Of a stretch of DNA of 64,000 nt, positions 1 to 10,073 are shown in pieces (the first letter of the stretch is position 1; each line of letters begins with the position of its first letter). This stretch comes from Oidiodendron maius Zn (lineage: Eukaryota > Ascomycota > Leotiomycetes > Myxotrichaceae), in NCBI GenBank assembly GCA_000827325.1, contig KN832874.1, positions 962,067 to 1,026,066 of the forward strand. Direction: 5' to 3'. Position numbers and translations under genes: made by a program. The notes beneath the pieces are model-generated. The model was given only the letters and a program-made list of their open reading frames with translations. It was not told the DNA's origin and did no database searches.

Positions 1-1020
1 ATTAATCTAGGCATCTCAACAAGCACGTCGAGTAGTAGGTCTTTTGGTGTTTTCTTATGATAGCTCCAAGGGATCGTTTTCCATTCTTGATTGCTTAAGA
101 TTGATTTCTTTCTAGCTCTTATTGCTGAAAGTGTCTATGATGGCATATAATTAGTTGTTGCAAACTCTCTAGATTCCCAGTCAAGAGAAACTGACTAAAT
201 GAAGCCTTCCATCAACAAATAGGCGATGGGCATGACCATATATGTATTGATCTGCTCCCCGGGCAGCAAGAATTGATATTTCTCCCGAGTTATGAACAAT
301 CCAGCTTTTGGCCTGCGTCACTTTATTTCTATCATCAGCTCCAAACATGGCCTACAGACGAGAGATAAGAAAGTTAGATCGCCGCTAATAAGATATGGTT
401 CTGAAACTCACCTCATACAGGCTGAATAATTTTGATGCAGTTAAAATTGCATCGCTCCTTGCCTTAGACGGAATCCTCAAGGCGACAGCCATATCCTGCA
501 GGGCACTAGAGTAAAGCCGCAGCCCTCTCTCTTTCAGCTCTATATTGCCCTCGTCCCTTCCACAGCTTGACACAGACATAGCCAGAACAGTCTTCCTTAA
601 GACACCATCTGTTGGGTATAACGCCTGGATAGTGTTGCTCCAGCCTTCTAGAGCATCCTGTGTTGCGTCTGAAGGCAGGGCTCGTCCATTGGGCAAGTAT
701 GCGGACCAGAATTGTCCGAGGTATCTCTCCTCATCTGCTGACCGAACCAACGCTTCAGACAGGGCCCCAGTGGCTACCTTGCAGGAAAGCGACGGTTTCG
801 TTGAGTTCACAAATACTAGCTCACGTGCGTACCCTCCACATGGAAGACCCACCTTCTCGCATTGACCACAGCCGGGTAGTCTTCTATCGCACTATATGGA
901 TATCAGAATCTCCTACACCCATTCGAGGACACAAGAGCCGCGAGCGGGTTTGAGACTTACCCCTTTCCTTCGCTTTCGGCATGTGCTGCACGCCTTGGAT
1001 CGGCCGGGAACGCCAACCAT
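1..1020 (-). CDS. Zn2Cys6 transcription factor, truncated by the window edge
   Basis: Exons 961-1020, 412-891, 196-351 and 1-134 on the minus strand; the 3' end lies outside the window. Exon 1 opens with MVGVPGRSKACSTCRKRRKG. Exon 2, read after an acceptor at 892, supplies the rest of the zinc cluster, giving spacing C-x2-C-x6-C-x6-C-x2-C-x6-C. This is a binuclear zinc cluster that binds DNA in the nucleus. The remainder resembles the fungal-specific regulatory domain, with a segment around IRARKKSILSNQEWKTIPW typical of that family. Exon 4 is accepted because it restores this motif; its donor (GTCAGT) is weak, and without that intron the protein would stop at 181. Target genes are unknown. 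Confidence 0.75.
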
Positions 1021-1888
1021 CCTGCAACCTCCGGCGCGAAATGATCCTTCTCAGAGATATAACTACAGAAATTGGGGGATTTAATATTTATAACATAAAT
1101 TATGCACGAGCTAGGCTGTCGAGCTTGGAGCCAAGGAACCACTTTCGCCTGCTTCGCAGAGACAATCTTCTGTAATTCGCCCCAGGCCGCGTATATGGTA
1201 AGACTCATATAACGAGGTACCGAACAGAGTCTGTATCCATAGTAGAATTCTCCTTGCTAAGACGATAAATGCGACAACAAGCTGATGTGAGAGTCATGGA
1301 AGCCGAGCAAAAGGAGGTTGCCGACAGAGATTCGGTTCTTACAGATGGCGGCACAGGATGCGCCAAGCACTGGACTAACCCGAAAGCAGGAACATTTCGC
1401 GCCAGTGGGATCCTGATGCTAATTTGAGGTGGCGACAAGGGCAGGCAGGGCTTAGTGCCTGACACGGGCAGAGATGCCTCGATGGCATCACAATGCATGG
1501 CGCTTTCTAGCCCTGAATCTGGCAGGTCATTGGAGTTTCGCATTCGCATCCGAATTGCAACTCATCTAACATGCCGAGCCGCCACCCATCCAGCCAGATG
1601 CCCGTCCCCGACTGATGCTTTGGAGAGTTGTCGACTGGCGCATGGATTTACCTCGCCGTCGGACAGAATAGATCTTGTAATGCGAGAGACTAGGGATGAC
1701 ATCTAGGCCCGTCTAGCAATAATGGTATATCTATTTAACCAGCTGGTGTCTTAGAGTATCCGCACTCTCTCACAGAACAACACCAGCCATCAGAATTAAA
1801 TTGAAGACATACGCTACACTCAGAAATCTATAAATACGCTTCTCCGACTGGAAACTACTCTTTGTTTATATCAAAATTTTTACTCACA
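1021..1888. other. Intergenic, divergent promoter region
   Basis: This stretch separates the divergent genes starting at 1020 (minus) and 1889 (plus). It contains only short open frames without recognisable protein content. The sole element I can point to is the TATA-like box near 1829. Confidence 0.6.
1829..1836 (+). promoter_or_regulatory. TATA-like box of the NAD(P)-binding gene
   Basis: TATAAATA lies about 53 nt upstream of the ATG at 1889, at a usual distance for a fungal core promoter. Confidence 0.5.
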
Positions 1889-2662
1889 ATGTCCACTGCG
1901 CCCTCATCGTCAAAGCCTTCAATCGCCATCTTCGGTGCCACAGGCGGAACTGGCCTCGCGATCTTAAAGAACTCTTTGGCAGCAGGACACAACGTCAGTG
2001 TCCTGGCACGAACGCCATCAAAACTCAGCTCGATCTCATCGCAGTACCCAGATCTTCTCCACGTGACCCAAGGGGACATTCATGACAATGCCTCCATCAA
2101 ACGGGCTCTGGTCCTCAATAACCGTCGTGTTGATATAGTTATTAGTGCCGTCGGCATGGTACTCCAGTTCAAAGGCGTTAAGATCGTCAGTCCTGATCCC
2201 ACCATTTGCGAGGTCGGGACGCGAAATATACTGTCCACACTCTCCGAGCTCGAGGCCGAAGTCGACCAGGCATCTAATCCATCACCTGTCAAGCCGAAAT
2301 TAATCATCGTATCAACGACCGGCATATCGGAGAAGCGTGATATTCCACGGGCGGTAAGCCCGTTCTACCACTACGGGCTTGCTGTCCCGCACGCCGACAA
2401 AAAGAAGATGGAGGACCTAGTAATCAATAGCCAATGGCCCTGGGTGCTAGTTCGGCCGAGCTTTCTCGTGGATGGGCCAGCTAAGGGACTCAAATCTCTA
2501 AGGACTGGCACTGAGACTCCAGCGCATAAAAAGGAGGCCACCCACGCTATAGGATATGCCATACGAAGAGAGGACGTTGGGTTGTGGATTTATGAAGAGT
2601 GTGTGTCTAGTCGAGGAAACTGGGGGGAATGGGCTGGGAAATGTGTTAGTCTTACATATTGA
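1889..2662 (+). CDS. NAD(P)-binding Rossmann protein (atypical SDR / NmrA-like)
   Basis: Intronless, 257 aa. The first ATG in frame is at 1889; upstream codons lack ATG. Near the N terminus the dinucleotide-binding glycine motif GATGGTGLAI is visible, preceded by a hydrophobic strand (PSIAIF) and followed by a helix and a charged strand, as in atypical short-chain dehydrogenases of the NAD(P)H-binding / biliverdin-reductase-B type. The middle contains VSTTGISEKRD and later WPWVLVRPSFLVDGP, a typical segment of this family. There is no classical YxxxK pair that I can assign. It is probably a cytosolic oxidoreductase or redox sensor with unknown substrate. No functional partner is evident nearby. 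Confidence 0.8.
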   Translation: MSTAPSSSKPSIAIFGATGGTGLAILKNSLAAGHNVSVLARTPSKLSSISSQYPDLLHVTQGDIHDNASIKRALVLNNRRVDIVISAVGMVLQFKGVKIVSPDPTICEVGTRNILSTLSELEAEVDQASNPSPVKPKLIIVSTTGISEKRDIPRAVSPFYHYGLAVPHADKKKMEDLVINSQWPWVLVRPSFLVDGPAKGLKSLRTGTETPAHKKEATHAIGYAIRREDVGLWIYEECVSSRGNWGEWAGKCVSLTY

Positions 2663-3005
2663 TTGGAAATGGTCGACCGGGTGTGAATATGGTGTTCTGG
2701 AGACGTGGACCCTCTAGGGAAACTGTACGATATAGATTAATCAGGCGCCTTTTTTAAATAGAGACTACAAAATAGCAATGTACAATATGTCACAGAAATT
2801 ACTCGACTCTCTTACCTTCACGTGTAGCACAATATATAGTTGCAACGAGACTGATCGAAGTGGATAGATCTCATTTATTAAAGGATATATGGAGAGCCGT
2901 ATCTAAAGGTTACAGGAGGGGAGATTGTAGGTATAAGTGTGCTGCGAAAGAGTAGATATACAAAATAGTAGGGGTTTCGTTTGTCATCTCGTCTCCACGC
3001 TCCAT
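2663..3005. other. Intergenic between convergent genes
   Basis: An AT-rich stretch between the ends of the genes at 1889-2662 and 3006-3401; it should hold both 3' UTRs. Nothing else is recognised. Confidence 0.5.
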
Positions 3006-3401
3006 CTATCCCCCAGTGGACTTCTTCTCAATGCTCTTTCCCACTTCCTCTTCTCCTGTCGGAGATGGGCCAAATTTTGTCCACAAAACCTTAATCCAAA
3101 ATATAGATTCGAGAGTGCCAAATACCATCAGGACTGAAATCACGACGACCTTAACTGTCCTGTTCGCACCAAGGTCCTTAAAGCTGAAGGAGTTGGCGGT
3201 CGGACTGTCATGAACCGTTTTCTGATCTCCGCCTGATCTCGATCTGTTATTGATTGTTGGTGCTCTAGCGGCCTGGAAAGTGCTAATAGGGCGTATACTG
3301 CGTGATAAACTGCGGATGGGCATGGATAGCCGGATGGATGAGGGAGGCCCAGCTATCGGCATCCGCTGACCTAGCGCCCCTTGTCTCAGAAATGTTGACA
3401 T
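3006..3401 (-). CDS. Small mitochondrial single-span membrane protein, conserved unknown
   Basis: 131 aa, no intron. The start chosen is ATG 3401 (MSTFLRQGALGQRM); the longer frame upstream begins with GTG inside a sequence resembling a splice donor. The first ~65 residues are rich in Arg, Ser and Ala and almost free of acidic residues, as expected for a mitochondrial presequence. After a polar stretch comes NRTVKVVVISVLMVFGTLES, one membrane span, then an aromatic FWIKVLWTKFG segment and a charged tail. I recall similar short fungal proteins but know no function. Its promoter (3402-3782) is shared with the divergent regulator at 3783. Confidence 0.65.
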   Translation of the reverse strand: MSTFLRQGALGQRMPIAGPPSSIRLSMPIRSLSRSIRPISTFQAARAPTINNRSRSGGDQKTVHDSPTANSFSFKDLGANRTVKVVVISVLMVFGTLESIFWIKVLWTKFGPSPTGEEEVGKSIEKKSTGG

Positions 3402-3782
3402 GGTGCGACAAATGAGTACGAATGATGTCAAATTATGGATTAAGGAAAAGAAAGAGCCTCGTCTCACTCACAGCGGACCATGAGGCCTGGCCCAATCTTA
3501 TTTATGAACATCGGATAACCCTTGACTGTAGTTTGTACAGCCCCCGGTGCGACAGGCAGTCCCACTTCTGTGACCAGGATGCTGATGGGCTCTCGGCCTA
3601 AAGTTATCGGCGGATGAACTTTTCTTATGCGATCTGCTCACCCTGGATTTTGATCCCGACCATTGCATTTCGAGCTTGACCACTTGTCACAGGGTTCGAG
3701 GTAAAGTGATTCCGCCTAGGCTGCGCATCCTAGATCACCCAGAGCTTCTCAATACGCCACTCAGAGCTTATTCCTAGCGACA
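3402..3782. other. Divergent promoter region
   Basis: 381 nt between the start codons of the mitochondrial protein (minus) and the Zn2Cys6 regulator (plus). No specific operator is recognised. Confidence 0.4.
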
Positions 3783-5869
3783 ATGCCCGAAGTCGCAGAG
3801 ACGGCAAACGCACGTCCCTACAGGTCGCACAAGATCAGAGCATGCGACCACTGCCGAAAGCGAAAGACTAGATGTACTCTTGATGTTCTTGGGAAGGCTT
3901 GTGTGATGTGTCGTGTAGCTGGAATTGACTGCTACTATAACACCGGGAAACCTGTACAAATTCAGAGCAAACGTCTTCGATCTCAAAGGGTGGGATCTAA
4001 TGCTACTCCATGCCAAGAGGTTGTGGTCTCATCTTCTCCTGATCCCGGACGCCGTGAAGTTGAAGCGTGCTGGGAGACGTTGGTAGATGAAGACTCGGAA
4101 TTGACGCATATTGTTGGTCCAATTATGGCTGATGATGCAAAAGTTGTAGAGCAGCATTTCTCTCCTGGTTTCACAACTGCACAAGGAGGTTCCCACTACA
4201 AGGTATGCTCGAATGACTCGAGAGAACCAATGCTGTATACCAAGGTATCCCGTCGCCGGCCAGGTTTCCAGTCTAACTCTGTGGCCGGCTCACAACAGCG
4301 GATGATAATGGAGCAGATATTAGGGCATTATAAGGAAGAGGTCATAAGCATGTACGTTACATGCCCTAGATATTTCCCGCCCTACGCTGAATGAATCAAA
4401 GCTATTTCGACAAGATTCATCCATCGTTTCCAATTCTCGATCAAACTTATCTTCATGATATCGTGAAGAATGAGACTATCATGTGCGAACTATATGCCAT
4501 ATCCCTGCTATACTGGAGGTCTTTGAATCTCTCCCTCGGTCATCCTCAACCAGATACAAAATATTTCTGGAATCTAGCCGTCTCTGCGCTACAAGAAGAA
4601 TTCTTGAGTCCAGGATTATCCACTATCCACGCTGCATTAATTGATCTCACAGGCAGGCCAAGTCTGTGGCTTACTGGGAATGTTATAAACAGTGGTCGAA
4701 CTGTAGCATTAGCTCACAGTCTCGGCCTAAATCGTAATCCAAGAAAGTGGAAGATTCATAAGAGTGAACAAGATATGCGAATACGTTTATGGTGGGGAAT
4801 CCTGATCCACGACCGCTGGTAAGTGTTCTGCTCCTTGCTGCTGGTAGATGACCAATATTTCACAGGGCAAGTTTTACACATGGCGTTCCACCAAATATTA
4901 TTAGAGCTAATTACGATGTTCCACTACCAGTTATGGATGACTTGAAGATTGTATGTGGGACATCATCCCTGCACCTCCAATCAGCCGAGGTCTTCATCTC
5001 TTTGTGCACTTTGAGCCAGTTACTAGGAGATATCTTGCCGCTAGTCTACGACATTAGCATAGACAAACAAAAGAATACAGCCAGGAAACTCAGACAACTC
5101 GAGGTCGATCTAGATAACTGGGAGGATTGTCTCCCAGAATGGTTACACTCGGGTCAAAGAAGACCGTTGACGCCCATCATTTCGGGATCTAGCAATCTTC
5201 TGCTGGGTTTCCTAGAAGTAAAACTATTGATTCGTCGAATCAAACTTCATGTGAGCATTGTAATACCCATAGTTATTTAGACTCTAACTAGTTCCTTAGG
5301 AAGCAACTAAATCAGGACTGAAGGAGCAGATCTCTTACTATCGCTCAGAGAGCCGCGAAGGAGCATTAGAGATTGTCCATTTCATTCTGGCCCTCGAGAA
5401 GCCTCACATGCAAGAATTTTGGTTACCATGTGCGTATACTCTTTTAACTTTCTTAGTATAACCGGCTTATTTTCTACTAGACAGCGCATATCAACTCGGT
5501 TCCACGGCAACATTTTTACTTCGATGCGCTATCGAGACAGAGGACAAAGAGATTAAAGATGCATGTCTATCAAGTTTGAAGAATCTCATTGACTATTTGG
5601 AGAAGGCCAGAGAGGAAAATGATTGGGATATTGGAAACGTGTGCTTGACGCACTGTAAAACTGCTATATCGAGGATGCTTGTCTCTCAGTCGATGATAAG
5701 AGAGAATACAGCACTATCGACGGAATTTCAAAGCTCTAATGACTTTCTTATTGGGAGTTCCGAGGACGCCACGGCCATTTCAAGCGTTGAGTATGGAATG
5801 TGGGAAGGTTTTGATTTTGACATGGGTGATGTGTGGGAGGACTTTTGCTCCACTCTGGAGTATGTTTGA
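3783..5869 (+). CDS. Zn2Cys6 transcription factor with fungal_trans domain
   Basis: Five exons: 3783-4351, 4402-4818, 4866-5250, 5300-5429, 5481-5869; 629 aa. The zinc cluster sits at residues ~21-51 (ACDHCRKRKTRC, then KACVMCRVAGIDCYY), so it should bind DNA in the nucleus. After a disordered linker, the middle-homology region begins about residue 188 (YFDKIHPSFPILDQTYL) and holds the characteristic RIRLWWGILIHDRW, followed by helical repeats to the C terminus. All four introns (47-51 nt) keep frame and restore family motifs. It ends 155 nt from the end of the convergent decarboxylase gene, so regulating Aib catabolism is an attractive but unproven role. Confidence 0.87.
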
Positions 5870-6023
5870 GTCAATGTGGTATGTTCCAAATCAAGTCTCA
5901 GTATCCCTCAAACTATGGGTTGAAATTTAATGCTCTGAAAGACTACAAAGGTTTCTAACTCTCCTGGGCCACGTTTGTAACCATTTCGCTAAAGCCAAAT
6001 TATTTCCACGAAACCCTTGTGCA

Positions 6024-7414
6024 TTAGAAGTTCGTCTCTTCAGGCCCATACAGAGGCAAGCTTCCCTCTGTCATCTGAAAAGCTTCTTCCATGATCTTCA
6101 AACCCTGCTCTAGATCTTTATCGGATATATTAATCGGAGGTGCAATTCTAAACACGCCGCCAAAACTAGCCATCGTCGCCAAGTTCGCCATCAGACCCAA
6201 CTCCATCATCTTTGCCGACAATCGATTCCCTAGATCTAATGCTGGCTCCTTTGTCTTCTGATCCGCAACAATCTCAATCCCAGCCATCAACCCACGGCCC
6301 CTAATATCGCCAATGCATCCATACCGAGACTTGAGTCTGTGTAATGCATTGTGTAGCTTGACTCCCGATTCTCGAGCGCGAACTACCAAGTTATCCCGAA
6401 CAACGATTTCAAGTACTTTCAATCCCACAGCAGCTGGAAGGGGGTCATTAACATGCGTGGTATAAAACAGATACCCGTTTTCCCTCGACACGCTGGCGAT
6501 ATGATCGCTTGTGACTACAGCACTCAATGGTATTCCGTTCCCTAGAGTCTTACTCAGAGTTAAAATATCCGGAACCACGCCTTCGTGCTCGAAGGCAAAC
6601 ATGTCTCCGCAACGCCCGATTCCTGTTTGTGCTTCATCAATAATCAAAAGCATCTGGCGAGCGTCGCAATAAGATTTCATCGCTCTGAGGTAGCCGGGGG
6701 GAAGTGTAAGCATGCCGCCGGACGAAAGAATCGGTTCCAGGATGACTGCAGCAAGAGAGCCGCATGAAGCCCGATCCACCATTTCCCATCCAAATTTCAG
6801 CTCGGTCTCCCAGTCGTAGGAACCATCCGGATGACGGAAGACAGATCGATACTCGTTTGGCGCTGGGAGGACGAGGTTCCCCGGGATCTGGATTATAAGT
6901 ATGGGCTTTGTGAGTGGAAAAGGGGTCTTACAGTCGGCCCATATCCTTTTCGACCAGAATGATATTGGGCTCCCAGAGCTGCGCCAGTCATACCGTGCCA
7001 GCTCGCTCCCAGTCCAACGATCTCCCACTTCCCCGTGAAGATCTTGGCCAGTCTGATAGCGGCTTCATTACTCTCACCTCCGGTGCTTAAGAACATGGCT
7101 TTATCCAACCCCTCGGGGAGCAAATCTGTCAACTTTTTCGCCAATTGTATCACTGGAGGGCTGATCATTCCACTGAATAGATGATCAAGGTGGCTCGCGT
7201 GATCCGTGATAGTTTTGACTACCTCAGGATGCCCATGGCCGATCAAGCAGGACATCTGGCCAGATGTCCAGTCCAGGATTGGTCGGTTCGTAGAAGTGTA
7301 GATGAAGACACCCGAGGCGCGAGTAATTATCTCAGTATTGAAGGAGGTGCCATAGTGGAGCAGCGCTCTATGAGCATCTGATTTGAGGGCGTTTATGTCC
7401 AGGTCGGAGTACAT
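6024..7414 (-). CDS. 2,2-dialkylglycine decarboxylase-like class III aminotransferase
   Basis: Two exons, 6932-7414 and 6024-6887; 448 aa. The upstream in-frame stretch lacks an ATG, so ATG 7414 is the start. This is a fold-type I PLP enzyme. Residues close to the bacterial enzyme are GQMSCLIGHGHPEV, STGGESNEAAIRLAK, SWHGMTGAALG, DEAQTGIGR (Asp ~245) and LSKTLGNGIPL (PLP Lys ~274). The segment GYLFYTTHVNDPLPAAVGL is nearly diagnostic for dialkylglycine decarboxylase rather than GABA or ornithine aminotransferases. The bacterial enzyme decarboxylates 2-aminoisobutyrate (Aib) or isovaline and transfers the amino group to pyruvate, giving a ketone and alanine. Aib is a hallmark of fungal peptaibols. 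Cytosolic location is likely. A bacterial origin is possible but not tested. Confidence 0.88.
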
Positions 7415-8047
7415 GTTTGCTGCGGGGTCTGAGGGGTCTTTGGGGACGAACAACTAGCTAGAGAGCAATAGAATATGTCAATCTCATAGCAATTTCTTTC
7501 GGCGCGCTCTATTCATATATGCTTAAGGATTATAGCCACTGAAGAGATGATTGGCTGTCGTTTTATGTTCCCCGCGGAGATTTGGACGAGTTTGCCGCGG
7601 GAAACTGGTATACCACGGGCAACTAACTCTGCAACGTCAGAGCTCAGAAACCCTGTCTTTAAGATAGTAAAAATAATCAGAATTATTTTTTACTTATGCA
7701 TTCCATTAATTCGAACCAAGAACGGTATGAAAACAGACATCTAGCGGGACTCTTGTTCTTCTGCTGCTAATTATATTGGATCCGCAAATTAACTCTGCCA
7801 CAAAGGCATTATTAATTTAGTTTAAGAATAAAGCAGAAAATTTAGAGGGCTTGGAAATAGCCCACCCAGTTGGTAAAATTGGACTTCTTAGTCAGGTACA
7901 TAATAATTTTAGTTATAAGCAGGTCAGACAACTTCTATACATTTATCTACCCGCGTATGTCGTTGTGTATATAAGGAGAAGAAAGCTAGCCAGCCGGAGT
8001 TTATTATATTCTATGACTGGGGCAGCGGAAATAATAAGATTTAAATA

Positions 8048-8197
8048 TCACTGAGGGTTCATCTCGCAGTTAGAGCCATGCGTCGTCACAAAAGTGGTTA
8101 ACATATCAAGGAGGCAGATAGGGCCATAATTGCCTGATTCGGTGAACCGGTCAGCAAGCTGATAGCTAATGGAAATGTCCAGAAGAACGCCACACAT
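8048..8197 (-). other. Short coding-like frame (49 codons), possible relic
   Basis: Starts ATG-TGT-GGC at 8197 and ends TGA at 8048. The peptide contains LADRFTESGNYGPICLLDML, which looks protein-like in composition in an otherwise AT-rich noncoding stretch. It may be a gene fragment left by a mobile element. No family is recognised. Confidence 0.25.
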
Positions 8198-8345
8198 TCT
8201 ATAAATAAGTTACGGTATAACCCCGTTCCTGTGAAGCGAAAATCCCGTAGTGGAGCTGAGAAACTCGATAGAAATACAAAATCTCAGCTAAAAATTATAA
8301 TAACACTATTTTGGCTTCTAAGACAACATATATTGTAGTCTACTT

Positions 8346-8573
8346 GTGAGGGGCTGCAATGGATTTCTGCGGTCGACAATGAACCTCTATATTAACAAGA
8401 AGAAGAAAACTAAAGAGAGAAGAACTCTCTACTACTCTAGTATAAATACAAATATTACTTAGTTGCCTAGGCAACGTATCGTACGATAATTCAGAAAGGA
8501 AGAAGAAATTGCAGGTGCTCTAGGCACCAAGACATCTCACGGGTCCAACCCGTAACACTACTTCCTACGTTTA
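8346..8573. repeat. Possible solo or degraded LTR
   Basis: The segment begins TGAGGGG and ends GGTCCAACCCGTAACA; read on the minus strand it starts TGTTACGGGTTGGACC, which resembles fungal retrotransposon LTR ends. It contains a TATAAATA and AT/AG-rich tracts. I see no second copy or target-site duplication in the window, so this is tentative. Confidence 0.3.
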
Positions 8574-8830
8574 CGTTCGCCCCTTTATAACTAGTTAATT
8601 AGCTAATTTATTAAGAGATAAGTGCTCTTAAGCAGAATAATTACTGATTTAAATTCTATATTTTCTATTTTTATCATTTGGTAGTTGGGTAATCACACAC
8701 GATGTCTAGAAATTACTTTTTGCAACTATACGGCTGCGCCACCTGTGGCTGGAAGCGATAGTTATTCCCCTGCGCGACTCACCGCATTTCAACCTCCATT
8801 CCTCCCACATCCTGGCCACGAAGATTTTTT

Positions 8831-8856
8831 AAAGAGAAAGAGAAAGAGAAAGAGAG
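8831..8856 (+). repeat. AAAGAG microsatellite
   Basis: About four units of AAAGAG just upstream of the shared inverted segment and ~190 nt before the ATG at 9050. It could be a polypurine promoter tract. Confidence 0.7.
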
Positions 8857-8861
8857 CCTCA

Positions 8862-9025
8862 TTCAGAGCGAATCACGTTTCGAAAACTTTTTACATGTAA
8901 CAGAGACTCACTGTGTCGTACATCAACTGTTCGCGATCCCGCACGAGCATTCGTATCACAGCTGCTCTCGACAATTGCTTACGCCCAACGCAAACGCACC
9001 GTCCTTCCCTCCACTCCCTTCAGAG
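8862..9025 (+). repeat. Shared promoter segment, left arm of an inverted pair
   Basis: It matches the reverse complement of 12789-12960. The first 18 nt (TTCAGAGCGAATCACGTT) are identical; GCGATCCCGC, CGTATCACAGCTG and a final CTCCCTTCAGAG also match in the same order with a small length difference. It lies immediately upstream of the gene at 9050 and covers its likely promoter and 5' UTR. Confidence 0.75.
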
Positions 9026-9049
9026 AGAGCCGCGTTTCCAACGATAACA

Positions 9050-9580
9050 ATGGCAGACCCATCGAATGACATCCAAGCTGTTACCATATGGTGTAATCTT
9101 GAGATGAGAGGCAAACGCGAGCGTTGGAGCGCTACCACCGTTCCCGCAGATCACCCCGTCTTCTCGAAGCAAGTACTGCCCATTCCAGCGCTCATCGAGG
9201 TGCCTTTAGTTGTCTATCGCCTAGGCACTTCGTCCGACGATAGGGCAGACCTCGACAATCAGGCTGCAACGTACCTCAACATCGACCCGAGCTCTGGTTT
9301 TGCACCTCCTGCGTGGCAGCAACGTGTCGGTACCGTCATTGTCGCGCGCAAGGATAGAAAGCCGTTGCTGGTGCATCATCTTGAAGTCGTGTGGGACTAC
9401 TGCGACCACATTTTGAACTACTTCGGAGACGGAAATGGCGCCCCTACAAAGCTCTATAATCGGCAGGCCTTCCAGAGGTATTGGGAAAAGTATTGCGGGA
9501 ATCAGAACTTGGGATCCACCAAGGAAGGAGCGGAGAATCTGAATGATTTGGGTATGGTAAAATCTCCATATGAAATTTAA
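9050..9580 (+). CDS. Conserved fungal protein of unknown function, 176 aa
   Basis: Single exon. ATG 9050 is the first in frame; upstream codons of the open frame lack ATG. The protein has no signal peptide or membrane span. Distinct segments are RADLDNQAATYLNIDPSSGF, PPAWQQRVGTVIVARKDRKP and a C-terminal KLYNRQAFQRYWEKYC. I recall similar hypothetical proteins in aspergilli but no known function. It is convergent with the HET gene (end at 10074), and the regions upstream of both genes share a ~165-bp inverted segment, which suggests a common regulatory history. Confidence 0.7.
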   Translation: MADPSNDIQAVTIWCNLEMRGKRERWSATTVPADHPVFSKQVLPIPALIEVPLVVYRLGTSSDDRADLDNQAATYLNIDPSSGFAPPAWQQRVGTVIVARKDRKPLLVHHLEVVWDYCDHILNYFGDGNGAPTKLYNRQAFQRYWEKYCGNQNLGSTKEGAENLNDLGMVKSPYEI

Positions 9581-10073
9581 AGTAGCCAAGCCGCTTGGAA
9601 CTAGATTTAACGTCGCGACATTGAAGCAGTTAGGCGTAATTATCACTGCTTGCGATTTAATTTTACGATTTAGGTATCTGATTTCAATACACAACTTAAA
9701 GAAGAGAAAAGAATAGGGTTAAAGTAATTAGAGAGTAAGGTCAGTCAAAATTAAACTATATTCTACTAAAGAATAATGCATGGATCAGACAAGATTCAAT
9801 GGTGTTAGCGTGAGCTAGGAGAGCGTAGCTTCCGCTTCCCCACTCCGACGTGAACTGGGCACTCTATTGTTTCTCTATATGAATGAATCACATGGTAGAA
9901 GATTATTCTCATCTACTATGATTTTACTCTCTCACTGTATTCCCCTAATATAGTTCAGAGCGGAAAGGTTTTATTCCTATAGTGCAGGCACTATTTCAAA
10001 ATTGTCATAAAAACCAAAGTTACAAAGATCTCGAGAGACCAGCGTCTCAGACCAACCCGTTCTGCGCTGCGTA
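9581..10073. other. Intergenic between convergent genes
   Basis: AT-rich 3' flanks of the 176-aa gene and the HET gene. No feature is recognised. Confidence 0.5.

Larger units (their letters stand above)
7415..8861. other. AT-rich intergenic region with possible transposon remains
   Basis: About 1.4 kb, very AT-rich from ~7650, with only short frames. It contains a 49-codon minus-strand frame (8048-8197), a sequence resembling an LTR (about 8346-8573) and an AAAGAG microsatellite. No intact element is found. Confidence 0.5.

Noticed and set aside
1205-1549. 114-codon minus-strand frame upstream of the first regulator
   Set aside because: No domain and random composition; most likely promoter or 5' UTR sequence.
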